DNA of 64,000 bases, from assembly GCA_029851415.1 (NCBI GenBank), contig CM056742.1, forward strand, positions 16,223,736 through 16,287,735, in the 5' to 3' direction. The notes under the pieces were generated by a model. That model had not been told where the DNA came from. It was given only the letters and a program-made list of their open reading frames with translations, and did not search any database. The position numbers and the translations under genes are program-made. This document shows, piece by piece, positions 20,922 through 28,500 of this stretch. Within the stretch, counting starts at the first letter, position 1; each line of letters opens with the position of its first letter. The stretch is from Eretmocerus hayati. Its lineage: Eukaryota > Arthropoda > Insecta > Hymenoptera > Aphelinidae.

Positions 20922-21830
20922 TTACTTCAATCTTTTTTTTTTTAAACCATCGCCCATATATGGACTCAAGTAGAGTCCAAAGCCTTTTCTATATGTTTTC
21001 AAATAGAGACCTTTTCCAAGAGCGATAGCTTCCATCGTCTTATTATGTCGTTGACTCTCTTCCAACTGACGTTTTGCCGTCTTAGCTTGGTTTATAGCCT
21101 TAGCTACTCCGGCAGCCCCACCAGCTAGAGCACCAGTTGCACTCAGTCCAGCAAAGAGAGGAATGAGATATGGTAGGAACCCACCGATTTTCGTAGAGAC
21201 TGGTAAGACTCGAGGGACTTTCACTCGAATTCTCCCACCAATCTTCCTAATTGCAGCTCGCGCACCTTTCATTGCGGAGCTTATCACTTTCCTTGCTGAT
21301 TTATTATGAACCGTTGACTTGGCAGCAGCCTTGATGATTGCGCTCAGAGGAGTCGTTTTTCTTTTCTTACTCACTTTCCTCCTCGAAGTCTTCCTTTTTC
21401 TAGCGACCTTCTTCTTCCTCTTAACAACTCGAGTCTTCTTTCTCTTAAGAGTCCTCCGCTTCTTGAGACCCATACCTGCCTTCGTCTTCAATTTCATTGC
21501 AGTAGTGACAGCCAAAGCTGCTGCTCTTTCTCTGACACTTGCGTCCTTGGCACGTACTCGATTCCAAGCTTTTTCAGCTAAAACTCGGTCTGCAGCGTGT
21601 CTCGCTTCAATATTCTCTCGATTTTGAGAATATGCTATATCGTGCTCCTTGCAAGCGGAATCGAGTGGATCAATCCCAGGATCACCTCGAGCCAACCGCT
21701 TCTCTAATTTGGTCCCTGGTCCACAGTATTGATAACCAGGTAAGTGGAGCTCCACGGGGAGTCGATTGATAAAGTTGTTAACTAGACCGCGACCCCGTTT
21801 TCTCTTGCGAGATCTTTTATGAATGATCAT
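20922..21830 (-). CDS. Phospholipase A2 domain protein with basic core and pX-like C-terminus
   Basis: The N-terminal domain has the parvovirus-type phospholipase A2 motifs: the calcium loop YCGPGT (residues 35-40) and the catalytic His63-Asp64 with Tyr67 in CKEHDIAY. In parvoviruses this domain breaches endosomal membranes during entry, so a similar role is inferred. Residues about 110-160 are extremely Lys/Arg-rich, fitting DNA binding in the particle. A Gly/Ala-rich hydrophobic segment follows (IGGFLPYLIPLFAGLSATGA), then a C-terminus with a repeated GLYL motif (GKGLYLKTY, GFGLYLSPY) typical of Polinton/adintovirus pX-like proteins. LAGG in the hydrophobic segment fits the adenain cleavage consensus. 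The ATG at 21830 is taken; the frame also has an upstream GTG. The C-terminal codons cross an A11 run. Confidence 0.85.
   Translation of the reverse strand: MIIHKRSRKRKRGRGLVNNFINRLPVELHLPGYQYCGPGTKLEKRLARGDPGIDPLDSACKEHDIAYSQNRENIEARHAADRVLAEKAWNRVRAKDASVRERAAALAVTTAMKLKTKAGMGLKKRRTLKRKKTRVVKRKKKVARKRKTSRRKVSKKRKTTPLSAIIKAAAKSTVHNKSARKVISSAMKGARAAIRKIGGRIRVKVPRVLPVSTKIGGFLPYLIPLFAGLSATGALAGGAAGVAKAINQAKTAKRQLEESQRHNKTMEAIALGKGLYLKTYRKGFGLYLSPYMGDGLKKKRLK
20933..20943 (-). promoter_or_regulatory. A11 slippery run at the end of the phospholipase gene
   Basis: Eleven consecutive A residues on the coding strand, read TTA AAA AAA AAA AGA in the phospholipase frame. A -1 slip on A AAA AAA would leave that frame five codons before its stop and enter the open frame that becomes the protease. 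This is a candidate site only; no pairing structure downstream was established. Confidence 0.35.
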
Positions 21831-21853
21831 CACTCGTCAGAAGTCTGTGAGTG

Positions 21854-21904
21854 ACTGAGCAGGAGGCTATATAAGCCTGGTATTTATACCCATAGCCTCA
21901 GTTT
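21854..21904. promoter_or_regulatory. Bidirectional core promoter, phospholipase (-) / ATPase (+)
   Basis: Two interleaved promoters lie in the gap between divergent genes. Plus strand: TATATAA from 21868 and TCAGT with +1 A at 21900, 32 bp apart. Minus strand: TATAAATA from 21888 and TCAGT with +1 A at 21856, also 32 bp apart. The two start sites are only 44 bp apart and face away from each other. Confidence 0.8.
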
Positions 21905-21928
21905 GATGGACGAATCCGAGCAGTCACA

Positions 21929-22630
21929 ATGGATTTCTCAGAGACCTCGAAGAAATTGCCAGTGATGAACTTTGACGTTCTCGTGAAAGATGAGAAGAAG
22001 GTCAAACGACACGGTGACCTACTCCCAGACACTATCAGAGCAATTTTCTGCGGTCCATCTAATTGTGGCAAGACGAATAGCTTATTAGCTCTCTTGATAC
22101 ATCCGAACGGGTTGAGATATGAAAACGTATATTTATACTCTAAATCACTCAATCAACCGAAGTACCAGTTCTTGAAGGATGTTTTAGAACCGATTGAAGG
22201 CCTCAACTATTTCCCTTTCAGTGATAATGAAGAGGTCATATCACCAGACAAGGCTCTATCGAATTCTATCATGATTTTCGATGATGTTGCTTGTGATAAA
22301 AATCAAGATCATCTACGTAATTTTTTCTGCATGGGGAGACACAAAGGGATAGATTCTTTCTATCTCTGCCAATCGTACGCTCAAGTGCCTAAGCTTCTTG
22401 TGAGGGACAACGTTAATTTATTGGTGTTATTCAAGCAAGATCAGAAAAATCAGAAACATGTTTATGACAACCACGTGAACACTGACATGTCATTTCAGGC
22501 ATTTCGAGACTTATGCTCAGCTTGTTGGAATGATTCTCACGGCTTCCTCGTTATCGATAAAGATAGAGAAATCAATAATGGTCGGTATAGAAAAGGTTTC
22601 GATTGTTTTGCTACAAATATATCGTACTAG
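21929..22630 (+). CDS. Genome-packaging ATPase (FtsK/HerA-A32 type), 233 aa
   Basis: The motor that would translocate element DNA into the capsid. Walker A is GPSNCGKT (residues 42-49) and Walker B is SIMIFDDV (about 113-120). These are followed by the FYLCQSYAQVPK region, with the conserved Gln after a strand as in A32-like ATPases. Length matches Polinton ATPases and the frame is uninterrupted. The ATG at 21929 is 29 nt after the predicted start site of the bidirectional promoter. An earlier ATG at 21906 is out of frame. It is the first of four rightward genes that end with the integrase. Confidence 0.93.
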   Translation: MDFSETSKKLPVMNFDVLVKDEKKVKRHGDLLPDTIRAIFCGPSNCGKTNSLLALLIHPNGLRYENVYLYSKSLNQPKYQFLKDVLEPIEGLNYFPFSDNEEVISPDKALSNSIMIFDDVACDKNQDHLRNFFCMGRHKGIDSFYLCQSYAQVPKLLVRDNVNLLVLFKQDQKNQKHVYDNHVNTDMSFQAFRDLCSACWNDSHGFLVIDKDREINNGRYRKGFDCFATNISY

Positions 22631-22673
22631 AGGAGCTCGCATTCAGTCTATCACGAGACATCATTGAGTGAAC

Positions 22674-23597
22674 ATGACTGAATTGGAAAGGGAGAAAAAT
22701 ATATTGCAACAACTCGTGAAAGCGAGGGATGCTGTCAGACGGAAATATGATCTGCTCAAATATGAGAAAGACAATGTGGATAAAGCTTTGGGTGAAACGT
22801 TCAAACCAATAACCGAACCGCTAGAAAAAATTGTTTCGCAAACGAAAAATACTCTTCCATCTCAAACTGACTCGCGAAATATTCCTCTCAAAGCAAAGAA
22901 GAGACCCAAACTCTTGAAAAGTTTCCAATTGAAAAGCTCGGACGAATCTGAAAGCACATTAGCAGCTGATGATGATGAGTCGGGTCATGAAACATCTTTC
23001 TTTGACGCGCCAGAGGTTGGGAGCGACTATAAAAGTCCGCTCAAACATCCTTCTCATGATGTAAGAGGTGACGATTTACTCTATGGAGTGTATCAAAAAG
23101 GCGGTAAAATGATGCTTGGAAACTCGGAAATTCTTTTCGAGGATGACATTAAAGTAAGTAAAGTCTCTTATCCCCCGACACCTGGACTCCTACAACTAAT
23201 ACTAATGAAACAGCCAAATATGAAAATTGTCACTGAAAAGGATACATCTCTGTATCGTCAAATTTTAGAAACCACGAGCGCCCATCGAAAGAAACACGAT
23301 CCCCGGGAGACTCTCCGAGCGTCTGCAACGAGTAAAAAATTTAATGAAATTATAAAACCTCTGTTTGTGGAAGACGATGTGAGTTCTGCTGAAATTTATG
23401 GCTCAGGTTTACTACCACGGTACAAAGTTGCTCGAGTTAACTCAAGAATGGATTACATATATTGGGATGATCCAAACGAATTAGTTGATCGTCTCCGACT
23501 GCTCTTAGCGGAACGGACCGCGGGCAATCGGAATCATGATAATGAGATTCACTCAATAATCGACGAATTGAGAGAAGCTGGCTATATATTGAACTGA
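22674..23597 (+). CDS. Conserved Polinton protein, coiled-coil N-terminus and IYGSG motif, 307 aa
   Basis: No enzymatic domain is recognised, but the C-terminal block YIYWDDPNELVDRLRLLLAE through HSIIDELREAG recurs in insect Polintons. Residues about 1-60 are Glu/Lys-rich and predicted coiled coil. A basic then acidic low-complexity region follows (about 75-105). The central region contains DDLLYGVYQKGGKMMLGNSE and TPGLLQLILMKQP. IYGSG at about 241-245 fits the adenain cleavage consensus (M/I/L)xGx-G, suggesting the protein is processed by the element's own protease. The ATG at 22674 is preferred over the GTG at 22668. A TCAGT initiator has its A at 22645, with a weak TATA-like sequence about 30 bp upstream. 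A structural virion protein is the likeliest role (inference). Confidence 0.8.
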   Translation: MTELEREKNILQQLVKARDAVRRKYDLLKYEKDNVDKALGETFKPITEPLEKIVSQTKNTLPSQTDSRNIPLKAKKRPKLLKSFQLKSSDESESTLAADDDESGHETSFFDAPEVGSDYKSPLKHPSHDVRGDDLLYGVYQKGGKMMLGNSEILFEDDIKVSKVSYPPTPGLLQLILMKQPNMKIVTEKDTSLYRQILETTSAHRKKHDPRETLRASATSKKFNEIIKPLFVEDDVSSAEIYGSGLLPRYKVARVNSRMDYIYWDDPNELVDRLRLLLAERTAGNRNHDNEIHSIIDELREAGYILN

Positions 23598-23617
23598 TGC
23601 CAATCATCTGCATCAGT
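23583..23617 (+). promoter_or_regulatory. Core promoter of the fibre-like gene
   Basis: TATATAT from 23583 and TCAGT with +1 A at 23615, 32 bp apart, within the 3' end of the preceding gene. The start site lies downstream of the ATG at 23597 and 9 nt before the ATG at 23624, which decides the start of the next gene. Confidence 0.75.
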
Positions 23618-23623
23618 ATCAAA

Positions 23624-24052
23624 ATGAGCGTCGATCTGTTCGGACGTGCCTTGAAGCGAAAAAGGATTGAGGAGGGACTCCGGGGTCCACCGGGCATTGG
23701 GTATAAATTCACTGACGATGGTCAATTTGATGCAGAATGTAAACGACTCTGTAACCTAGCACCACCAGTGGATCCTAGTGACGCAGTAAATTTCCAAACT
23801 TTGAAGGATTTTTTCCACTCCGAAATTCAAAGTATACGTGAAATCACGTTAAAACTGAGGAGTGATATAGACGACGTGAACGTTATTCTAGCCGCGGACG
23901 AAGATACGTTCAAAAAAGATACAAAGTACTTGACAGATCTTGTCGAAGCACACAGGGACGAGATTGATCAGCAGATTCTCACTTTGAATGCTAAATTACA
24001 CGAGTTGGAAAACGCATTCGAAGCTAAGAATAATAAACGAAGAAAACGATGA
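23624..24052 (+). CDS. Fibre-like coiled-coil protein (VDLFGR family), 142 aa
   Basis: The N-terminus has the block MSVDLFGRALKRKR followed by GPPGIGYKFTDDGQFDAECK and RLCNLAPPVDPSDAVNFQTL. The last part strongly resembles the KRLxNVAxPxxxxDAV repeat found in phage and viral tail fibres and in Polinton proteins. The remaining two thirds is a long heptad-like helix ending in KNNKRRKR. This suggests a trimeric fibre or spike anchored at the vertices (inference). The start at 23624 is set by the promoter. The stop overlaps the integrase ATG in an ATGA arrangement. Confidence 0.7.
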   Translation: MSVDLFGRALKRKRIEEGLRGPPGIGYKFTDDGQFDAECKRLCNLAPPVDPSDAVNFQTLKDFFHSEIQSIREITLKLRSDIDDVNVILAADEDTFKKDTKYLTDLVEAHRDEIDQQILTLNAKLHELENAFEAKNNKRRKR

Positions 24053-24966
24053 ATCAGAAACGCGTAGTCGTTGAGGAGCTGCATAAACCAGCTCGACGCA
24101 ATTATCCGCGGAGGCAAGTTGACATTCGAGGACTGGATGAAAGCTGGCAAGCTGATCTTGTAGAGATGCAACCTTATTCGAAAGAAAATAAAGGTTTTCG
24201 ATATTTATTGACTGTCATTGATGTATTCTCCAAGTATGCTTGGGCAGTCCCAGTAAAATCTAAGGACGGAAAAGATGTCACAGCTGCAATGGAATCAATT
24301 TTGAAGCAAGGTAGAGTTCCAAAAAACTTGCAAACCGATAGAGGTAAAGAATTCTATAATAAGACTTTCCAGAGTCTGATGAGAAAGTATAATATCAATC
24401 TTTACTCAACGTACAGTGAAATGAAAGCATCTATTTGTGAACGTTTCAATCGCACTTTGAAGAATAAAATGTGGACTCGATTTAGTTTACAAGGCAATCA
24501 TAAATGGTTAGGATTCTTACCTGATCTGCTTGAAGAATATAATGGTACAAAACATAGTAAGATAAAAATGAAACCGAAAGATGTAAATGCTGAGAATGAA
24601 GCTCAAGTTCTTCGTTGCTTTCCAGTAGATAATCGAATCGTGAAAAAACCAAAGTTCAAAGTAAACGATAAGGTTAGAGTGAGCAGGATCAAAGGTGTCT
24701 TTGACAAAGCCTACTGGCCGAATTGGTCTACAGAAATCTTCACAATTGACAAAATTCGTAAAAGCAAACCAGTGACGTATCATTTAAAGGACTATCAGGA
24801 TGAGCCTGTATCTGGATGTTTCTATGAAGAAGAGCTCTCGAAAGTAAAGTATCCTGATGTATATTTGGTTGAAAAAGTAATCAAAAAACGTGGCAATCAA
24901 ATGTATGTTAAATGGCTCGGTTTTGATAGCAGTCATAACAGTTGGATAAATCAAGATCAACAATAA
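24049..24966 (+). CDS. Retrovirus-type integrase with C-terminal chromodomain, 305 aa
   Basis: Catalyses insertion of the element into host DNA with 6-bp target duplication. The catalytic DDE triad is present: Asp36 (WQADLVEM), Asp97 (QTDRGKEF) and Glu131 (ICERFNR). The GFRYLLTVIDVFSKYAWAVP strand block is classic for Polinton and Ty3-like integrases. A C-terminal chromodomain (about 270-300; YLVEKVIKKRGNQMYVKWLG) probably steers integration to particular chromatin. An N-terminal HHCC zinc module is not apparent, as in many Polinton integrases. The ATG overlaps the preceding stop by 4 nt (ATGA) and no separate promoter was found, so termination-reinitiation or a distinct transcript is needed. 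The frame is intact. Confidence 0.95.
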   Translation: MNQKRVVVEELHKPARRNYPRRQVDIRGLDESWQADLVEMQPYSKENKGFRYLLTVIDVFSKYAWAVPVKSKDGKDVTAAMESILKQGRVPKNLQTDRGKEFYNKTFQSLMRKYNINLYSTYSEMKASICERFNRTLKNKMWTRFSLQGNHKWLGFLPDLLEEYNGTKHSKIKMKPKDVNAENEAQVLRCFPVDNRIVKKPKFKVNDKVRVSRIKGVFDKAYWPNWSTEIFTIDKIRKSKPVTYHLKDYQDEPVSGCFYEEELSKVKYPDVYLVEKVIKKRGNQMYVKWLGFDSSHNSWINQDQQ

Positions 24967-25039
24967 ATTATTTTTTTTTATTGAGAAAGGGAGAGGGCCC
25001 CCACCTGCGCCCCCTACCAGTAGAGAACAACCAGCAGAG

Positions 25040-25079
25040 CAACTCTCAAACTTGAATCGTAATTCAAGCTGGAGAGTTG
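25040..25079. terminator. Strong hairpin between convergent genes
   Basis: The arms CAACTCTC...GAGAGTTG and CTTGAAT...ATTCAAG enclose a CGTA loop, with a 3x3 internal loop. It lies between the integrase stop and the end of the leftward small gene, so both transcripts would end around it. It could mark shared 3'-end formation or protect 3' ends. The structure is plain; the function is inferred. Confidence 0.45.
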
Positions 25080-25146
25080 GTCGGTTTCTCTTCCTCAGAG
25101 GCTTTCTCTCATTTATTGATATATTTATTTACATATATACAAGTAC

Positions 25147-25564
25147 TTAGTGAAACTTGAATTTACCATCGCCTAAATTCAGGAAAGATAATTCGAGCTT
25201 GTTCGCTTTAGCGGCCAGATAGTCGAACATTTCTTCATCATCGTAAAGAGCTTTGCAAATTCTCTGAGGTGCAAAGATTTGAAATTGCTCCGTGACGTCG
25301 TCGACGTGGAAGACAATTTGTTTACCATATTTCGTATCAAGTTTTCTTATTTCGGTAATTGCATAGCTCTCATTTTCGTCCAACTCTTTCCATGTCTTCT
25401 TCTTGAGTATAACTCCATTTTTGGAAGCGATATCGTTCAGATTATCGAGAGCCCCTTTCTACAAGGAAAACAAAATGGATTCATCTCACTGAAATTAGAT
25501 AGCCATTTTCTCAAAGGAAAATAAAAAGAATTCATCTCACCGTTATTAGTGTGCGTTGTGACAT
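25147..25564 (-). CDS. Small two-exon Polinton gene downstream of polB, 110 aa
   Basis: Exon 1 (25541-25564) holds only eight codons, starting MSQRTLIT, four bases after the polymerase stop. Exon 2 is 25147-25458. The 82-bp intron has a GTGAGAT donor and a TTTCCTTGTAG acceptor and is in phase 0; without splicing the frame stops after ten codons. Exon 2 continues the frame upstream of its first ATG, with KGALDNLNDIASKN and then KTWKELDENESYAITEIRKL. The product is a small acidic alpha/beta-looking protein with FQIFAPQRICKAL in its second half. Function is unknown; the place beside polB suggests a replication-associated role. The intron contains two near-repeats of AAGGAAAA...TTCATCTCAC. Confidence 0.7.
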
Positions 25565-25567
25565 GAT

Positions 25568-28500
25568 TCAGGGACAAGTTTTCTTATTCGGAGGACCTTC
25601 ACTCTCAAAGGTATCAGAAGGGCGAATGCGCTTCGGACGATGGAGCTCAACTGATTCAAATTCTTCCGCAAATTCTTTCGAAAGACTTTCGTCCAAGAAG
25701 ATACTCAAAATATCTTCGTCGAAGAGACTCAAGATATCTTTGTCGAGAGATTCTGGAATCGGAGATCTACTCTCGTCTACTGAGTGACTGGAGTCAATCT
25801 TCTGATTAGATTTGCTGAGTAGAGTTTCCTCCACTACGCCTTCAAAATCGTGTTGGAATTCAACCTGGAGGTCTTCGTCTAGAATACAATCAATCTGGAG
25901 GTCTTCGTCCGGGACAAAATCGACCTGGGGAGCTTCTTCTGGAGGTCTTCTCTCTGGCTCGTTGGCAGCTGAACTGAGCTCAGCCCTTGCCATCGGCTCT
26001 ATAAGAGGGAGTTCCCCCACTCTATCAGCCTCCATCGAGATATCCTTATGACCCCAGGGTAGAGTGTCAGTCTTTCCAGCAATCAAGAATCGTTTATTAT
26101 CATACGGACTCAGGCCGACTTTTTCCTGTCGCTCCGTTCGAACATTGTGCAGTCGAGAACGGATAGTATTCTGTACACATTTCACTACATTCCCATTGAA
26201 CAAGCAGTCTCGATAATTTTCAAATGTAAGAGTCCTTTTGACAACTCCAGTCTTGACTCCTTTGGCTTTCAACACTGGCGGTTGGTTTTGAATAAGAATG
26301 CAGTACATCTTACTGCGGAGTCCGATGAATTCCGTCATTATACATCCATTACATTCATCTTTGAAGAGTCCGACGATTTTTTTATTCTTTCGCTCTATTC
26401 CAAACGGATTCGACTCTTCATAGTCGGACGTGTCGAACCAATCAGAGTGTTCTTTCATGATTTCATAGATGTTAGCGCCCTCTATGAGATAGATCAGGCT
26501 ATCAGTATCTGTATATAGAAGCTTACAGTGCGCTCCAGCCCACTCTTTCATTTTCGAGTAGTGGAAGTCGTACATGTGTGTCTTCGATATATCGAGCACA
26601 GACAAGCCGACGTACGTGGGTTTGCTCATCACGACCTCCGTGCGGAGCTTTTGGATAGCTACCAAGTCATCGTCAATCACTGAAACGCTATGAAAATCGG
26701 GACTAGCTATGTGCGCTTCTGCTCCGTATCGTCCGGACCACTTTTTCACGAGTTTGACTGTTACTCTCTTGCGCTTATTCTCCATTGTCTTGCCGTATAC
26801 AGCATTCACCATCAATTTAAATAGTGCCTTTTCAAATGGATTAGCTGCAGCGGCTCTTTTCTGCGTATTAAAAGCAACATATGGCTCCAACCAGGGACTC
26901 TGAGTGAATTTCAGAGCTCGATAAATTTTTTTCACTATAATTCCATGTTCGCGAGCTTGTTTGAGCGCTCTGTAATGAATTACGTAACGTTCCTTATCAT
27001 AAAGAGTTGTGAGTAACTTTTTATGCTTGCTACCAGGTGGAGCCATATGTTCAGGACAGAAAGGTAAGTCTTGATGCTTCACGTGAAGCTCTTCTGGATA
27101 AATTAAGTCACATTCCAAAATATAGCCGACATCGCTATCATCTGACACCATGTAAAAATTCGGATCTTCATCTACATTATCGACCCACTCAAAATTAGAA
27201 CAGGGCAATCGCTGGCTCATCGCAAATCCATATAAATTATTAGCGTCAAGATAGATTAAATAGGTCTCCTTGCGAGAGGGGTCATACCCTTCATTCATGA
27301 ACCTATTGTTGGCTTTAGCGTAACGGTTAGAGCATTGACTGATACCGCCTCTTATACCTTTTTCGATGAACAACAACATATCGATGTCTGATATCAAGTC
27401 TAGTTCAACGCCTGTATATAAAAGCATGCAGTCCCATGTATAGCCAGGCGTGGTATAGTAATGTGCAGGATCCAAACCAAAAGCTTCAAGAGAAGCGGAT
27501 CGAAAATTCTCGAAAACATCTGCCAAGAGCAGCACATCAGTTTTTAAGTAAACGTCAGAGTATTCACCGAGAGATTTAATTTTCAGCTCTCTCCATACAT
27601 TATTTGCATGCTCGTAATCTTCATCACTGATTTCACATTCATGTAACTTGCTATAAAAATCTTCTTTCTTGGGCAAACTCGATTCTTCTAGTACTGCCAG
27701 AGAACTAGTATAATCGTAAGGATAGACTCCTTTCTTAGTCAATAATTTTATTTGCTCGTCACTGAATCCGTCGAGCTTGAAATTACTGTATGTGATGATG
27801 TGTTGAGGAAGATAACTTGCCAATTTATCTAATGATTCAGGCATGAATCGAAATGCATCAAGAAATCTGAAGTTAATAATGCTTCCATCGATGAACTTGG
27901 TGAATGAGATGTAACGGTCTTTGTTCTCTGCCAGGACAGATATACGTCCTTTCAAAATTGTGTCCGAAGCGAGCTCCCTAATCAAAAAATGTCCGTCATA
28001 TCCTGAGAGGTTATGATAGAATATCGGGATGAATCTAGAGTCCTTATAATTGAGATTGCAAGAATTATGAGCGGCATTCCTGAAAGCCCCTGTCAAATGT
28101 GAATGATCGGCGACCTTCTTGTCTGTTTCTGTGAAAGCCTTCCCGCATATATGACAATTTTGAGCTGCCTCGAAAACTTTCCTATCTTCATCAGTCAAAA
28201 TCATCGGTTTCGGATTTTTGTAGAGGTAGTCTAATTCTTCTGCAATCAATTTGAGCTCGGATACGAACCACTCTGCAGGCGTTTGAGCATCAGCAGTTGT
28301 TTGCCTATAACTTCTATAGTAAGACTTACTTTCATCGAAAGTATTCTTGAGATAATATCCGACACTGAATGCCTTATGATGTTGAAATGCTCGCTGATCC
28401 TGAATTGGTTCGAGAAAAGACTCGAAATCTGCGTACAAAATGTACGCTACTTTCTCTTTGTTCTTAAAGTTCTTGAAACTCAGCTTACTGCCTTCGGCTG

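Noticed and set aside
21319..21627. 102-codon hydrophobic plus-strand frame
   Set aside because: It is the antisense shadow of the Lys/Arg-rich part of the phospholipase gene.
23597..23623. Upstream ATG of the fibre-like gene
   Set aside because: The TATA-initiator pair places the cap at 23615, so the ATG at 23597 is not in that mRNA. The family motif MSVDLFGR starts at 23624.
26147..26518. 123-codon plus-strand frame
   Set aside because: It is antisense to the polymerase palm domain, which is intact on the other strand.
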